DNA from: JAQCEJ01 sp040881995
GTDB lineage: Bacteria > Planctomycetota > Planctomycetia > Planctomycetales > Planctomycetaceae
Reading direction: 5' to 3'
DNA length: 64,000 bases
Assembly (NCBI GenBank): GCA_040881995.1
Contig: JBBECD010000117.1
Location: 51,062 to 115,061 of the forward strand
The position numbers were made by a program, and so were the translations under genes. Position 1 is the stretch's first letter; every line of letters begins with the position of its first letter. The notes under the pieces were generated by a model. The model searched no databases. It was not told the DNA's origin and saw nothing but the letters and a program-made list of their open reading frames with translations. Shown one piece after another: positions 33,097-42,735 of the stretch.

Positions 33097-33441
33097 TCAG
33101 CTCACCATTTCGGCGGCGCCCGTCCGGCAGACGACGAGCCGATTGACGACGTCGTCGACGCCGCAAATATCGCGGAGCAGATCGGTCACGTCGGGGGCGT
33201 CGTTGTCGGTGATGAGCACCCCTTCGAGGCAGATGCCGTTTTTCGTCCGGCGAATGACCAGCGACGGAAATTGATAATTGGGTTCGGACAACAACCGTCG
33301 TTGCACTTCGCACTCCAGAAAATGCGGAGCGGGGGGGGCGCACCTTTCGTGCACGGCGAATTCAGTTTCCATTGTGGACCAGTCGAGTGATTCGGGGTGA
33401 CGTTCAACGCGTTCCATTGGACCAGACATGGGCGACTCCAT
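33097..33441 (-). CDS. BON-domain protein
   Basis: A 114-residue protein whose C-terminal half (residues about 55-110) fits a BON domain: LVIRRTKNGICLEGVLI, APDVTDLLRDICGVDDVVNRLVV. BON domains bind membranes or lipids in stress and osmotic proteins; no signal peptide is evident, so it may act in the cytoplasm. The N-terminal 50 residues are unremarkable. The next gene in the same direction, upstream, is a STAS protein. Confidence 0.6.
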   Translation of the reverse strand: MESPMSGPMERVERHPESLDWSTMETEFAVHERCAPPAPHFLECEVQRRLLSEPNYQFPSLVIRRTKNGICLEGVLITDNDAPDVTDLLRDICGVDDVVNRLVVCRTGAAEMVS

Positions 33442-33574
33442 TTCCCCACACGGGCAAAAAAACGATTGGGTTCCCTTAATGATCCTGACACCACCTCTGT
33501 GCGTAGCGATTTTCCGCTGAATTTGAAGTTTATAACAAGCACAACCGGTTGTGTTAGAGTCTTTTAAAACGCCA

Positions 33575-33961
33575 TCAGCCGATGCTGGGCGTTTCGACTC
33601 TCTTCAAAAATTTCAGCGCGGTTTTCCGGCTGTCGAATTGAGGCATGGAATCGTCGAGCTTCATGACGCGGAGAATTTGCGACATTTCATCCGAGACCTG
33701 ACACAGCACCAGAACGCCCCCTTTCTCCCGCACATGGCGTGCCAGAGAATTGAGGATGCCGATGACCACGGACCCGAAATAACGGGCATTCCCCAGGTCG
33801 ACCAGCAGATGCCGGGCCTCCCCCGCGTCGACTTTTTTCTCGATTTCCCCGACCTGACGTTGCACATCCTGATCGAGAAATCCTGCGACGTCCCCGCGGG
33901 GCGAGAGAATCAGCAGCTCCTTTTGCTGTTCGATCGAAAACAAGTCACGGATGTTGGGCAT
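33575..33961 (-). CDS. STAS-domain protein, anti-anti-sigma factor-like
   Basis: A 128-residue STAS domain. LLILSPRGDVAGFLDQDVQRQV and HLLVDLGNARYFGSVVIGILNSL match the fold; the Ser in YFGSVV occupies the place of the phosphorylated Ser of SpoIIAA-type anti-anti-sigma factors. It may switch an unlinked sigma or signalling kinase. No kinase gene is adjacent. The ribosome site before the ATG is weak. Confidence 0.82.
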   Translation of the reverse strand: MPNIRDLFSIEQQKELLILSPRGDVAGFLDQDVQRQVGEIEKKVDAGEARHLLVDLGNARYFGSVVIGILNSLARHVREKGGVLVLCQVSDEMSQILRVMKLDDSMPQFDSRKTALKFLKRVETPSIG

Positions 33962-34126
33962 AAAATTGAGTGCTTATTTCTTCTCTGCGAGAAAAATACC
34001 AAATCGATCGAGCGGAACCGCCGGAGAGGGATCGTCTGCCCGAAATCGTAGCGAGTTGCGGCGCAACCTGCAACAAAATTGTGCAAGCGGCTCGAAAAAT
34101 GGCGAATGTCGTGCGTACCGCTCCCG

Positions 34127-35396
34127 TTACAGTTTGGGCGCCAGTTCGCGCGCTTCATCGATGGTGCTGATCTCGCCGTTGAGCTGCGCATCGCGTACGG
34201 CATCGAGAATCCGCCTGAAATCCGGGCCCGAGCGCAAGCCGAGTTTAATCAGGTCGTCCCCCGTCAACAACAGCGGCGGCGCGATCTCCCCGGGCGTCAA
34301 TTGCTTCAACATCTCTTCGCAGAACAAGACTCCGTCGAGAGGCCGTTCCTCGGCGAGCGCGACCACCCGCGCCAGCGATACCAATTCGGCAAACCCCTCG
34401 TGAGCCATCATGCGCTTCCAGACCGCCGGCTTTTGCTGATGCAATCCGCCGACCGACGACAACTGCGTCACCAGCCAGACGATTCGATCGTGCTCGCGGT
34501 TCGAGAGCCTTAATCGCTTGACGATCGAACTGACGATGTCCGACTCGGACGCCTCGCCATGCTCTCGGCGATGGACCGCATACACCAATGCCGCGAACGC
34601 CGTTTCGAACGAAGGCGTTTGCAACAGATGCAACGCCTGCAGCGTGTTCGTCCAGTCCCGCTCGTTTTCCGCATCGCTCAGTTTCCATTCGGGAAGAATT
34701 TCGTCGAACAGTTTCAGTTCGCGGGCCAGGGACGTCGCTTTCGCACGATGCCGGTCGATCAGCATCTTCTTGAGTTCCTGTGCAATGCGTTCGGCGCTGA
34801 CGATATGAATTTCGGGTGCCATTCCTTGAATCGCATTTGCGGTCGCTTCATCGAGTTGAAATTCGAGCGACGCCGTGAAGCGGACGCCGCGCAACATGCG
34901 GAGTTTGTCTTCTCGCATGCGGTCATAGGGGTCGCCGATCGCGCGGATGAGACCGTTGCCGAGATCGTGCTGACCGCCGACGAAATCGTGAATTTGCCGA
35001 TGCAGCGGATCGTAGAACATGCCGTTGATCGTGAAATCGCGCCGCTTGGCGTCCTCTTCCGGCGAGCAAAACTCGACATGCGGCGGGCGGCGGNNNNNNN
35101 NNNGCCCGATAATCCCCCTCGGTGCGGAACGTAGCGACCTCGACATTCCCCGCAGATTTCGGCCCGACGACGATGACCACGCCGAAACTGAGACCGACTT
35201 CGAGCGTTTTGCGTCTGCCGAATAAGTCGCGGACCTGTTCGGGATGTGCGCTGGTGGCGACGTCGTAGTCTTTCGGCTCGCGTCCCAGCAGCACGTCGCG
35301 AACGCACCCTCCCGCCCAGTACGCAATAAACCCGGCGTCCTGAAGCTGCTTCACGACGTCGAGCGTAAATTCGCGATGAGTGAGTTGTCTAGTCAT
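34127..35396 (-). CDS. cca: CCA tRNA nucleotidyltransferase / poly(A) polymerase family, interrupted by an assembly gap
   Basis: The N-terminal part (35396 leftward) has GGCVRDVLLGREPKDYDVAT, the nucleotidyl-transfer motif with the DxD-like Asp pair. Beyond the gap come EEDAKRRDFTINGMFYDPL, IRAIGDPYDRMREDKLRMLR and ERIAQELKKML, all standard for class II CCA-adding or poly(A) polymerase enzymes. The two halves do not share a frame across exactly ten unknown bases, so the gap length is not literally ten. Expected missing text is only a few residues around the family's DGRRP motif. Adds or repairs tRNA 3' CCA. Confidence 0.9.
35094..35103. other. assembly gap (10 N)
   Basis: Ten unknown bases lie inside the conserved CCA nucleotidyltransferase gene, in a GC-rich palindrome-prone place (CGGCGGGCGGCGG before it). 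The frames on either side disagree by one base, showing that the gap size is a placeholder. Confidence 0.95.
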
Positions 35397-35435
35397 ACAA
35401 AAATCGCTCCGCTGCGGAAGCCCTCCGCGTCGCGG

Positions 35436-37094
35436 CTAACCATTCGGCGCCGTTTCGCGTTCGATCTGATCGCGGGCCTTCCAGATCGATTCGAGCACCG
35501 CCGAAACGTATTGTTCTTCGGCGAAGGGAGTCATGATATACGATTTGAGGGCCACGATCGGTTCGCCGTAGTCGGTCTCGCGGTAACAGTCGGTGAGCGA
35601 AATCACAACCCCCTCGCCGCGGATCGCGTCGTCGTGCATGATCTCGAAAATGCGGCGGTTGTAAGCGTTATGCCGTCGGAGTTGCTCCTTCTTTCTCGGA
35701 TCGTGAAACTCCTTCTGAGGTTCGCTGAACGTATCGACGTCGTCGGGATAAACGCGAAATAACGTCACCGGGCCGAAGTTGCCGCGGTTGAGCACGACGG
35801 TCGACGAATGCCCTTCCAGATGTTCGCGGAGCAACTCGGCCATCGAGACCAGATGCCCGAGCAGCGAGCGGAGGCCATCCTTGCCGAAGAGCGACAGATT
35901 CGCGAGTGCCGCGAGGGGTCCCGCTCCGCTGCGGGTCGTCTCCAGCGTGTATTTCCCGGGATGGTATTGTCCGGCGTGAAACAGATAGGGCGTCGACGCG
36001 GGATCTTTGGCGATCCGCTGCAGTTCGTGCGCATCTTTAATGAGGAACAGACTCGACACATACGGCGTGAAGCCGGTTTTATGAAAATCGATGCCGAGCG
36101 AATCGGCGAGATTCAGATGTTCGATGCGCCGCTGCACTCCCGCCAGCGCCCGCACCGTGCGGTGGCGAAATCCCAGCGGATTGCGTTCGAAGTTGTAATC
36201 GTTGAACGCGCTCCACGCCCAGCCGATGACGGCGTCGGCGTGAATGTGCGGGATGTAATCGAGCGAAAACTCGTGCACCAGATCGTCCCGCATCTGACAG
36301 ATCGCTTCGAGATCGTCGAGGCCGAAGGCGTCGGTCGTTCCCATCGTCGCCACGATGCCGGCGATTTTGGTTCCTTCATTGACCACGCGCCGCATTTCGG
36401 TTTCGAGCAGGCAGGTGCGGATTTCATTTTCGGGCGTCGAAGGAATTTCGATAAGGCGGTCTTCACCGAGACCGAGCCAGGCGACGGCTGTCCGGCAGGC
36501 GTAGTGAGCCTGCTCCGAGCAGAAGACGACCGCCGGTTCGGAGATTCCCTTTTTCATCGTGCCGGGACACGCTTTTTCCAGCCCGATTTTCAATCCGTAG
36601 AGCAGCGTCGACGTCCCGCCGAACGTGAAAATGCCGGCGGCCTGCTGCGGATCGTACCCCAACAGCGAGGCCGACATCGCCGAGACTTCCACCTCGGCGA
36701 CCGCGACCTGACGCGACGATTCGTCGCTGACGAGGTTCGGATTGTAGATCGACGGCAGGAGTCCGCCGATGATGCTGGGGATCGTCGGCGCGGGAACCAC
36801 GTTGATCTGCGATTTCGGATGCCCGAAGATGAACATTCCTTCGAGATGTTTCACCAGATCGGCGACGACGGTTTCCAGATGCTGTGGCGCATCCCCCATC
36901 ACTTTCGTGCGGGCTGTCTCATAATCGAGTTCGCGCTGCGTCCCCAACAGCGGCGTGACCGATTTGAGGGCGTCGACCTGATCGAGCGCTCGCAAGAACG
37001 AGAAGACGAAGTAGGCGTCGTGAACGCGGTCGGAGACGGGTTGCGGAAACGCTTGTCGCAAGTTGTGCAGTATCGCCTCGTACGGAGCCGGCAT
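35436..37094 (-). CDS. PLP-dependent decarboxylase (group II, glutamate/aromatic amino-acid type)
   Basis: A 552-residue fold-type I enzyme. TFGGTSTLLYGLK (residues 157-169) binds cofactor phosphate, Asp287 in HIHADAVIGWAW pairs with the pyridine nitrogen, and Lys339 in GIDFHKTGFTPY is the Schiff-base Lys. These match group II decarboxylases (glutamate, tyrosine/DOPA, diaminobutyrate). The active-site sequence is a little unlike textbook HK in GadB, so I leave the substrate open. Cytosolic. Start at MPAPYEAIL; the ribosome site is weak. Confidence 0.82.
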   Translation of the reverse strand: MPAPYEAILHNLRQAFPQPVSDRVHDAYFVFSFLRALDQVDALKSVTPLLGTQRELDYETARTKVMGDAPQHLETVVADLVKHLEGMFIFGHPKSQINVVPAPTIPSIIGGLLPSIYNPNLVSDESSRQVAVAEVEVSAMSASLLGYDPQQAAGIFTFGGTSTLLYGLKIGLEKACPGTMKKGISEPAVVFCSEQAHYACRTAVAWLGLGEDRLIEIPSTPENEIRTCLLETEMRRVVNEGTKIAGIVATMGTTDAFGLDDLEAICQMRDDLVHEFSLDYIPHIHADAVIGWAWSAFNDYNFERNPLGFRHRTVRALAGVQRRIEHLNLADSLGIDFHKTGFTPYVSSLFLIKDAHELQRIAKDPASTPYLFHAGQYHPGKYTLETTRSGAGPLAALANLSLFGKDGLRSLLGHLVSMAELLREHLEGHSSTVVLNRGNFGPVTLFRVYPDDVDTFSEPQKEFHDPRKKEQLRRHNAYNRRIFEIMHDDAIRGEGVVISLTDCYRETDYGEPIVALKSYIMTPFAEEQYVSAVLESIWKARDQIERETAPNG

Positions 37095-37171
37095 GTTAAT
37101 TCTGATCCAGAGAAGATACCGTGACGGTGACGTTACATGTCATGTTTGACTTTTATCTGCGTCGATCGGCC

Positions 37172-37362
37172 TGACGTCTGCATCCGATGAAAGTCAGGTC
37201 TCACGCAAAGGCGCTACGGCGCAAAGGGGAAGAGTTCGACTTGTCGAGGAAAATGACTTGGATTTCTTTGCGCCTTCGCGACTTTGCGTGACAATCCTCT
37301 TGCTGGTTTCGTCCGCAGAAGCTTGGGTTGCGGGCAAAGCCCGCGCCGTGCCTCTGTGGTGA
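37172..37362. repeat. long member of the 'GCGAAGGCGCAAAG' repeat family
   Basis: CATCCGATGAAAGTCAGG, TCACGCAAAGGCGCTACGGC, then its inverse TTTGCGCCTTCGCGACTTTG and a tail CTCTTGCTGGTTTCG...GCGGGCAAAGCCCGCGCC. The same order of blocks appears at 45886-46063, which marks a unit of about 180-190 bases longer than the copy at 30843. Confidence 0.65.
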
Positions 37363-37372
37363 ATCTTCAGTC

Positions 37373-38797
37373 TCACACCCGGCCGACGAGCTGCGGGATC
37401 GGCTTGCCTTCCTGCAAAATCGGGATCGGACGGCCGGAAAAATTGTTGAACGCAATCCGCTCGGCGTCGACTCCCAGATGACGGTACAGCGTCGCCAGAA
37501 AATCGCCCCGCGAGACTGTCTGGTCGATCGGCCCTTCGCCGCGGCGATCGGTCGCACCGATGACTTGTCCCGAGGCGATGCCCCCTCCCGCGAACAGAAT
37601 CGAAGTCGCCGAAGGCCAATGATCGCGGCCGGGTTGCACGGTTCCTGTGGGGGCGCTCGCCGTTCCTCCGCCGGTGCTCGGCGAATACGAAATCCGCGGC
37701 GTGCGGCCGAATTCGCCCGTGACGACAACCAGCACGTCCTGATCGAGTCCCCGCTCCGCGAGGTCTTCGATGAGCGTCGACACCGCTCGATCGTAAAACG
37801 TCGTCCGGTATTTCATTCCCTCGAACACATTATGATTGACGGCGTGATCGTCCCAATTCCCGACGCGGCCGCACAGCGGGCCGTCGAATTGGGTGGTGAC
37901 GATCTCGACGCCGGCTTCGACCAGTCGGCGGGCAAGCAGGCAGCGCTGCCCCCAGGTGTTGCGTCCGTAGCGGTCTTTGACGGCATCGCTTTCCTGCGAG
38001 AGATCGAACGCTTCGCGCGTGCGGTCGCTGGTGAGCAGATTCATCGCCTGGGCTTCGAACGAATCGAAGGCCCTCATGCTGCCGGCTTGATCGAGATCCC
38101 GCCGCAGGCGATCGAAACTTTGCCGCAGGCCGACGCGCTGCTCGAGTTTTGTTTTAAGCGCGGCGTCGCTGAGTCCGACGTTGGGAACGGAAAAACCGGG
38201 GGAATTCGGATCGCCGTGCACGCCGAACGGTTCGTAGGTCGGCCCGATATACGCCGAGCCGGAGTAATTGATTGGCGGCACGCCGACGTAATTCGGCAGC
38301 GAGCGATTCTCATCGTGACGGACGAGATGGGTGATCGCCAGAAAGTCGGGGTTGTCGGGCTTCTGTTTCAGTTCAAGCACGGGGTGCCCGGTCAACAGTT
38401 GATGCGTCCCCTGTTGATGACAGAACCCGTTGTGATGGACCGACCGCAGCAATGAAAACCGATGAGCGACCTGTGCATGCCGCGGCAGCAGTTCTGAGAT
38501 GTGCATCCCCTCGACCGACGTCTTGACGGCGTTGTAGGGGCCGCGGAACTCCGCGGGGGCGTCGGGTTTGGGGTCGTACGTTTCGAGATGACTCGCCCCG
38601 CCGGGGAGCCAGATCATAATGATCGAGGTCCGGCGTTTTTTCTCTTCAGCGTGAGCCGACCGCAACCGCCACAATTCGGGGAGAGTCAGCGAAGAGAATC
38701 CGGCGAGCCCGATCCGCAAGAATTCGCGGCGGCGAAAGTGAGCCGCCCCGCCGATAGATGACCGGACACGGAGGAGGGAGTCGTCGCGATGATTCAT
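37373..38797 (-). CDS. DUF1501 family protein (Tat-exported)
   Basis: A 474-residue DUF1501 protein. The twin-arginine motif RRREFLRIGLAGFSSLTLP is at residues about 21-39, after a 20-residue leader. RTSIIMIWLPGGASHLETYD, GRNTWGQRCLLARRLVEAGVEIVT and GEFGRTPRISYSP follow the family plan. No DUF1549 partner is adjacent. The ATG at 38797 is preceded by TTGGAG, which settles it over the upstream ATG at 38824. Confidence 0.88.
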   Translation of the reverse strand: MNHRDDSLLRVRSSIGGAAHFRRREFLRIGLAGFSSLTLPELWRLRSAHAEEKKRRTSIIMIWLPGGASHLETYDPKPDAPAEFRGPYNAVKTSVEGMHISELLPRHAQVAHRFSLLRSVHHNGFCHQQGTHQLLTGHPVLELKQKPDNPDFLAITHLVRHDENRSLPNYVGVPPINYSGSAYIGPTYEPFGVHGDPNSPGFSVPNVGLSDAALKTKLEQRVGLRQSFDRLRRDLDQAGSMRAFDSFEAQAMNLLTSDRTREAFDLSQESDAVKDRYGRNTWGQRCLLARRLVEAGVEIVTTQFDGPLCGRVGNWDDHAVNHNVFEGMKYRTTFYDRAVSTLIEDLAERGLDQDVLVVVTGEFGRTPRISYSPSTGGGTASAPTGTVQPGRDHWPSATSILFAGGGIASGQVIGATDRRGEGPIDQTVSRGDFLATLYRHLGVDAERIAFNNFSGRPIPILQEGKPIPQLVGRV

Positions 38798-38924
38798 CAC
38801 TGGCTCCAACTGGCGGAATATCAACGAGCTTTGATAACCACACTTTTATGGTATCGCGCTTCTCCCGGGAGTGAACAGTGATTTTTGGCGACGAGGCCGG
38901 CGAACGACGACGTCCGCAGCAGAA

Positions 38925-39065
38925 TCACATTCCCGGCAAGCGTGCTTTTGTCAGCTTCAAATGGCAGACTTTGCAGCGAACGCGACGGCGGACGACCGTC
39001 CCACACTTGGGACAACGGCGGGTGCTCCGAAATTTATGTAATTTCGTACGGGGTCGGTAAACCAT
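38925..39065 (-). CDS. 46-residue basic zinc-ribbon protein
   Basis: A very short gene. The product begins MVYRPRTKLHKFRSTRRC and contains CPKC (Cys18, Cys21) and CKVC (Cys31, Cys34) spaced like a four-Cys zinc ribbon, with 15 Arg/Lys among 46 residues. Size and charge resemble small ribosomal or nucleic-acid-binding zinc proteins, but I do not recognise a family. TTAGGAA lies about 12 bases before the ATG. The TGA stop lies at 38925-38927. It stands alone between a DUF1501 gene and a non-coding gap. Confidence 0.65.
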   Translation of the reverse strand: MVYRPRTKLHKFRSTRRCPKCGTVVRRRVRCKVCHLKLTKARLPGM

Positions 39066-39437
39066 GGCCAACATTTCCTAACTCGTTCGAAGGCAAAACT
39101 TATGCGTCAGACCAGAAGCCGCTCGCGCACCGCGAACACCGCCGATCGTAGAATTCAGAACCGTAACTTGTAACCGATCACTTTCCGTGCCGCAAGCCTA
39201 ACGCATAAGGCGTCTTGCGACATACCATCAGATCCCCGGCGGGTGGCGGGGTTCTTGACAACCGAGGGGTCGGTATGAGACCATAATCTACAGAGTTCGA
39301 TCGCAGATTGAAATCGATCAGAGTACATCGACACCGCTTTTGTCGCAGAATTTTGGGGAGGACGGCACAACGACCCCCGTCACATAAGCGGTTTGCGATG
39401 ATTATTCTCTCACCCGCTGGTCGGAAGGATTGCGGAT
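39066..39437. other. intergenic stretch before the DUF1549/DUF1553 gene
   Basis: About 370 bases between the divergent zinc-ribbon and cytochrome genes. TTGACA occurs at about 39253-39258, but no -10 box stands at the right distance, so I do not call a promoter. No reading frame looks real. Confidence 0.4.
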
Positions 39438-42400
39438 ATGGCTCAACGGCGGCAGCGATTGATGGACGAAACGACCGGACAGACTCAACCCATCTTCATT
39501 CCGCATCTTTGCTTAGCGGCATGGGCCTTGTGGGGAATCGCCATCGGTTCCGGTAAAATTTCCGCAGAGGAAAAACCAGCGGCGATGCTCCCGCCCGACG
39601 CCGAAAAGCAGATCGACTTCGACGCCGACATCCGCCCGCTCTTCGTCGCAAAATGTACGGAATGCCACGGCAGCGACACCCACGAAATCGGTTTACGCCT
39701 CGATCGGGGAGAGCAAGCCCTGTTGGGAAGCGACAACGGCCCGGTGATCCTCCCCAAAAACAGTGCCGAGAGTCTTCTCGTTCAACTCATCGCCGGTGTG
39801 AACCCCGAGAAGGTGATGCCGCCGGAGGGTGAACCGCTGACCGCCGCAGAAATCGGCCTGATCCGCGCGTGGATCGATCAGGGAGCGAACTGGCCGGCCG
39901 CGAATGACCCTCCCCTCGAAAAGTCGACGCACTGGGCGTATCAGCCGCTGGCCGACGTCGCTCCTCCGACCGCTGCCATCAATAATACGGAATGGATTCG
40001 CAATCCGATCGACGCCTTCGTGATGAAGAAATTGTCTTCTGAAAACATGACTCACTCGCCCGAAGCCGATCGCACGACGCTCATTCGCCGGTTAACGCTC
40101 GATCTGACCGGCCTGTTGCCGACTCCCGCCGAGATCGATGATTTTCAGCAGGACGCATCCGCCGATGCGTACGACAAACTGGTCGATCGATTGCTCGCCT
40201 CCCCCCGTTTCGGCGAACACTGGGGCCGCCACTGGCTCGACAAAGCCCGTTACGCCGACAGCGACGGTTACGAAAAAGACAACCCCCGCCCCGACGCCTG
40301 GCGTTATCGCAGTTGGGTCGTCAACGCCGTCAACGACGACGTGCCCTACGATCAATTCACGGTCGAACAACTCGCCGGCGACCTATTGCCGAACGCGACC
40401 GAAGAACAGCGTCTCGCGACCGCCTTTCATCGGCAAACGCTGACGAACACCGAAGGAGGAACCGATCAGGAACAATTCCGCGTCGAGGCGACGATCGATC
40501 GCGTCAACACCACCGGGGCCGTCTGGTTGGGCCTGACCGTCGGCTGCGCTCAATGTCACACCCACAAGTACGACGCCATCAGCCAGGCCGAGTTTTACGA
40601 ATTGTTCGCCTTCTTTAATAACGGCGACGAAACCACGAGCCGCGTTGCCATTTCCGACGCGCAGTACGACCGCTATCTCCGCCAACTCGCCCAACATCAA
40701 GAAAAGCAAAAAACGCTCGACGCCGAACGGCAGGCGCGCAAAGATCAACTCGTCGCATCCCGCGAGACGTGGGAGCCAATATTGCAAGCCGAACTTCCGC
40801 GCCGCCGCGAATATCATTCGCTCGACGTCGTTCGCATCTCCGCTGACGATGCCGGCGTGACGTTTCAAAAACTCGACGACGGCTCGTACCTCGTCGGCGG
40901 TAACAACCCCGATAAAGCGAAATACGAGATTGTCTTTACGTCCGGTCTCGCCAACGTCACCGGTCTGAAACTCGAAACGCTCGCCGATGATTCGCTCGGA
41001 GGCAAAGGCCCCGGCCGCATCTCGCACGGCAACTTCGTCGTGCACGAAGTCACATGTCAGGCCGCCCCGTCCGATGAATTCAAGGACGAACACAAGCTGA
41101 CGTTCGCCGCCGCCGAGACCGATTTCTCTCAAGAACAATTCTCCGCCGCGGCGACGATCGACGGCGATGAAAAAACCGGCTGGGCGATCTCGCCCCAGAT
41201 GGGGCAAGACCATCACCTCACGCTACAGACTTCACAGCCTTTCTCCAAAGAGGGAACAACCTGGTATCGCGTCAGCATCAGCCAACAGCACGGCGGTCAG
41301 CACACGCTCGGCCGCTTCCGCCTGCAACTGCAAACGGGCGATGAGTTGCCGCTTGCGATTCGCGAGATTCTCGCCGTCGCCAACGATCGACGAACCGCCG
41401 AACAACAAACCGCGTTGCTCGACTATTACATGACGCGCGACGAAACCGCGAAATCGATCACGCAATCCATCGCCGCCCATCAGCAGCAGAAACCGGTCGA
41501 ACCGAAAATGGACGTCCGCGTAATCGCGCAGCGAGTGAACGAACCGCGAAAAACGTACATTCTGCGTCGCGGCGATTTTCTCAGCCCGATGACTGCGAAC
41601 GAATTGCAGCCAGCGCCGTTGAACGTGCTGCACCCGTTCGAACCGCGCGACGGCGAAAAAGGAGCCGACCGGCTCGATCTGGCGAACTGGCTGATGGCAA
41701 GCGGCAACCCGATCACGCCGCGCGTCGCCGTCAATCAAATCTGGGAGCATCTATTCGAACGGGGGCTTGTCGGCACGCTCAACGACTTCGGCGTCAGAGG
41801 CGATGCCCCGACGCATCCCGAACTGCTCGACTGGCTGTCGCGCGAATATATTCGTCTCGGCTGGAGCCGCAAGCAACTCATCCGTTTGATCGTCTCCAGT
41901 GCGACGTATCGCCAGTCGTCGGCCCATCGGCCGGAATACGCCGAGACCGATCCGCAGAACATCTTTCTGCATCGACAAAATCGTTTCCGCGTGCAGGCCG
42001 AATCGCTGCGCGACATCACGCTCGAAGTCGCCGGCCTGTTGTCGCAAAAGATCGGCGGGCCGAGCGTCTTCCCGCCGATGCCGGCCGCAGTCGCCGAATT
42101 GAGTTACGCCAACAACTTCCGCTGGAACAACAGCGAAGGAGACGACCGTTACCGCCGCGGCATGTACACGTTCTTCAAGCGGACGGCTCCTCATCCCAAC
42201 CTGATGACGTTCGACTGTCCCGATTCAAACGTCACCAGTCTCGACCGAGTCAGTTCCAACACGCCGCTGCAGGCGCTCGTGATGCTCAACGAAGAATCGT
42301 TCGTCGAAGCCGCCCGCGCGCTCGGCACCCGCCTGCTCAAGTCCCCCTCGAATGAAGACAGTTCGCGCATCCATCTGGCATTTCGCCTCACGCTCGGTCG

Positions 42401-42599
42401 CGAAGCGCTGGTCGCCGAACAGCAGGCGTTAATCGATCTATTAAACTCCGCCCGCGCGTACTACACGCAACAGACGGAAGAAGGCATCCACGTCGCCGAC
42501 CCGAATCGTCCGCCAGAAATCGCCCCCGCCGAATCGGCCGCCTGGACGGTGCTGTCGCGAACGATTTTGAACCTGGATGAATTTGTTACACGAGAATAA
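39438..42599 (+). CDS. planctomycete cytochrome c / DUF1549 / DUF1553 protein (PSD1-type)
   Basis: A 1053-residue exported protein. A hydrophobic N-terminal segment (LCLAAWALWGIAIG) precedes a planctomycete cytochrome c domain with heme site CTECH at residues 73-77. DUF1549 follows (IDAFVMKKL...PTPAEIDDF...HWGRHWLDKARYADSDGYE) including CAQCHTHKYDAI, a second CxxCH. A middle region of about 300 residues with a beta-sandwich look separates it from DUF1553 (NWLMASGNPITPRVAVNQIW, ending RTILNLDEFVTRE). Such proteins are partners of DUF1501 proteins; the next gene is one. Function of the pair is unknown. Confidence 0.9.
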   Translation: MAQRRQRLMDETTGQTQPIFIPHLCLAAWALWGIAIGSGKISAEEKPAAMLPPDAEKQIDFDADIRPLFVAKCTECHGSDTHEIGLRLDRGEQALLGSDNGPVILPKNSAESLLVQLIAGVNPEKVMPPEGEPLTAAEIGLIRAWIDQGANWPAANDPPLEKSTHWAYQPLADVAPPTAAINNTEWIRNPIDAFVMKKLSSENMTHSPEADRTTLIRRLTLDLTGLLPTPAEIDDFQQDASADAYDKLVDRLLASPRFGEHWGRHWLDKARYADSDGYEKDNPRPDAWRYRSWVVNAVNDDVPYDQFTVEQLAGDLLPNATEEQRLATAFHRQTLTNTEGGTDQEQFRVEATIDRVNTTGAVWLGLTVGCAQCHTHKYDAISQAEFYELFAFFNNGDETTSRVAISDAQYDRYLRQLAQHQEKQKTLDAERQARKDQLVASRETWEPILQAELPRRREYHSLDVVRISADDAGVTFQKLDDGSYLVGGNNPDKAKYEIVFTSGLANVTGLKLETLADDSLGGKGPGRISHGNFVVHEVTCQAAPSDEFKDEHKLTFAAAETDFSQEQFSAAATIDGDEKTGWAISPQMGQDHHLTLQTSQPFSKEGTTWYRVSISQQHGGQHTLGRFRLQLQTGDELPLAIREILAVANDRRTAEQQTALLDYYMTRDETAKSITQSIAAHQQQKPVEPKMDVRVIAQRVNEPRKTYILRRGDFLSPMTANELQPAPLNVLHPFEPRDGEKGADRLDLANWLMASGNPITPRVAVNQIWEHLFERGLVGTLNDFGVRGDAPTHPELLDWLSREYIRLGWSRKQLIRLIVSSATYRQSSAHRPEYAETDPQNIFLHRQNRFRVQAESLRDITLEVAGLLSQKIGGPSVFPPMPAAVAELSYANNFRWNNSEGDDRYRRGMYTFFKRTAPHPNLMTFDCPDSNVTSLDRVSSNTPLQALVMLNEESFVEAARALGTRLLKSPSNEDSSRIHLAFRLTLGREALVAEQQALIDLLNSARAYYTQQTEEGIHVADPNRPPEIAPAESAAWTVLSRTILNLDEFVTRE

Positions 42600-42616
42600 G
42601 TTTCGAGCGTAAGTCA

Positions 42617-42722
42617 GCCGTTTAGCCGCGACGCAACGCGGAGCGCTAGCTGCTAAACAAAGCGACGCAGGTACAGAAAATGGCACCCTCACCCCGGCCC
42701 TCCCGGCGGGAGAGGGAGAAAA
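42617..42722. repeat. two repeat motifs between the paired genes
   Basis: TTAGCCGCGACGCAACGCGG (inverse of the element at 53385) and CACCCTCACCCCGGCCCTCC with GGCGGGAGAGGGAGAAA. They occupy the short space inside an otherwise operon-like pair. Confidence 0.5.
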
Positions 42723-42735
42723 ACGGAGACGACAC

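Noticed and set aside
35808..37124. A 438-codon rightward frame
   Set aside because: Antisense to the PLP decarboxylase, whose catalytic Lys and phosphate motif are intact.
39253..39290. TTGACA as a promoter for the DUF1549/DUF1553 gene
   Set aside because: The nearest TATAAT-like box stands about 21 bases away, outside the usual 16-18 spacing.
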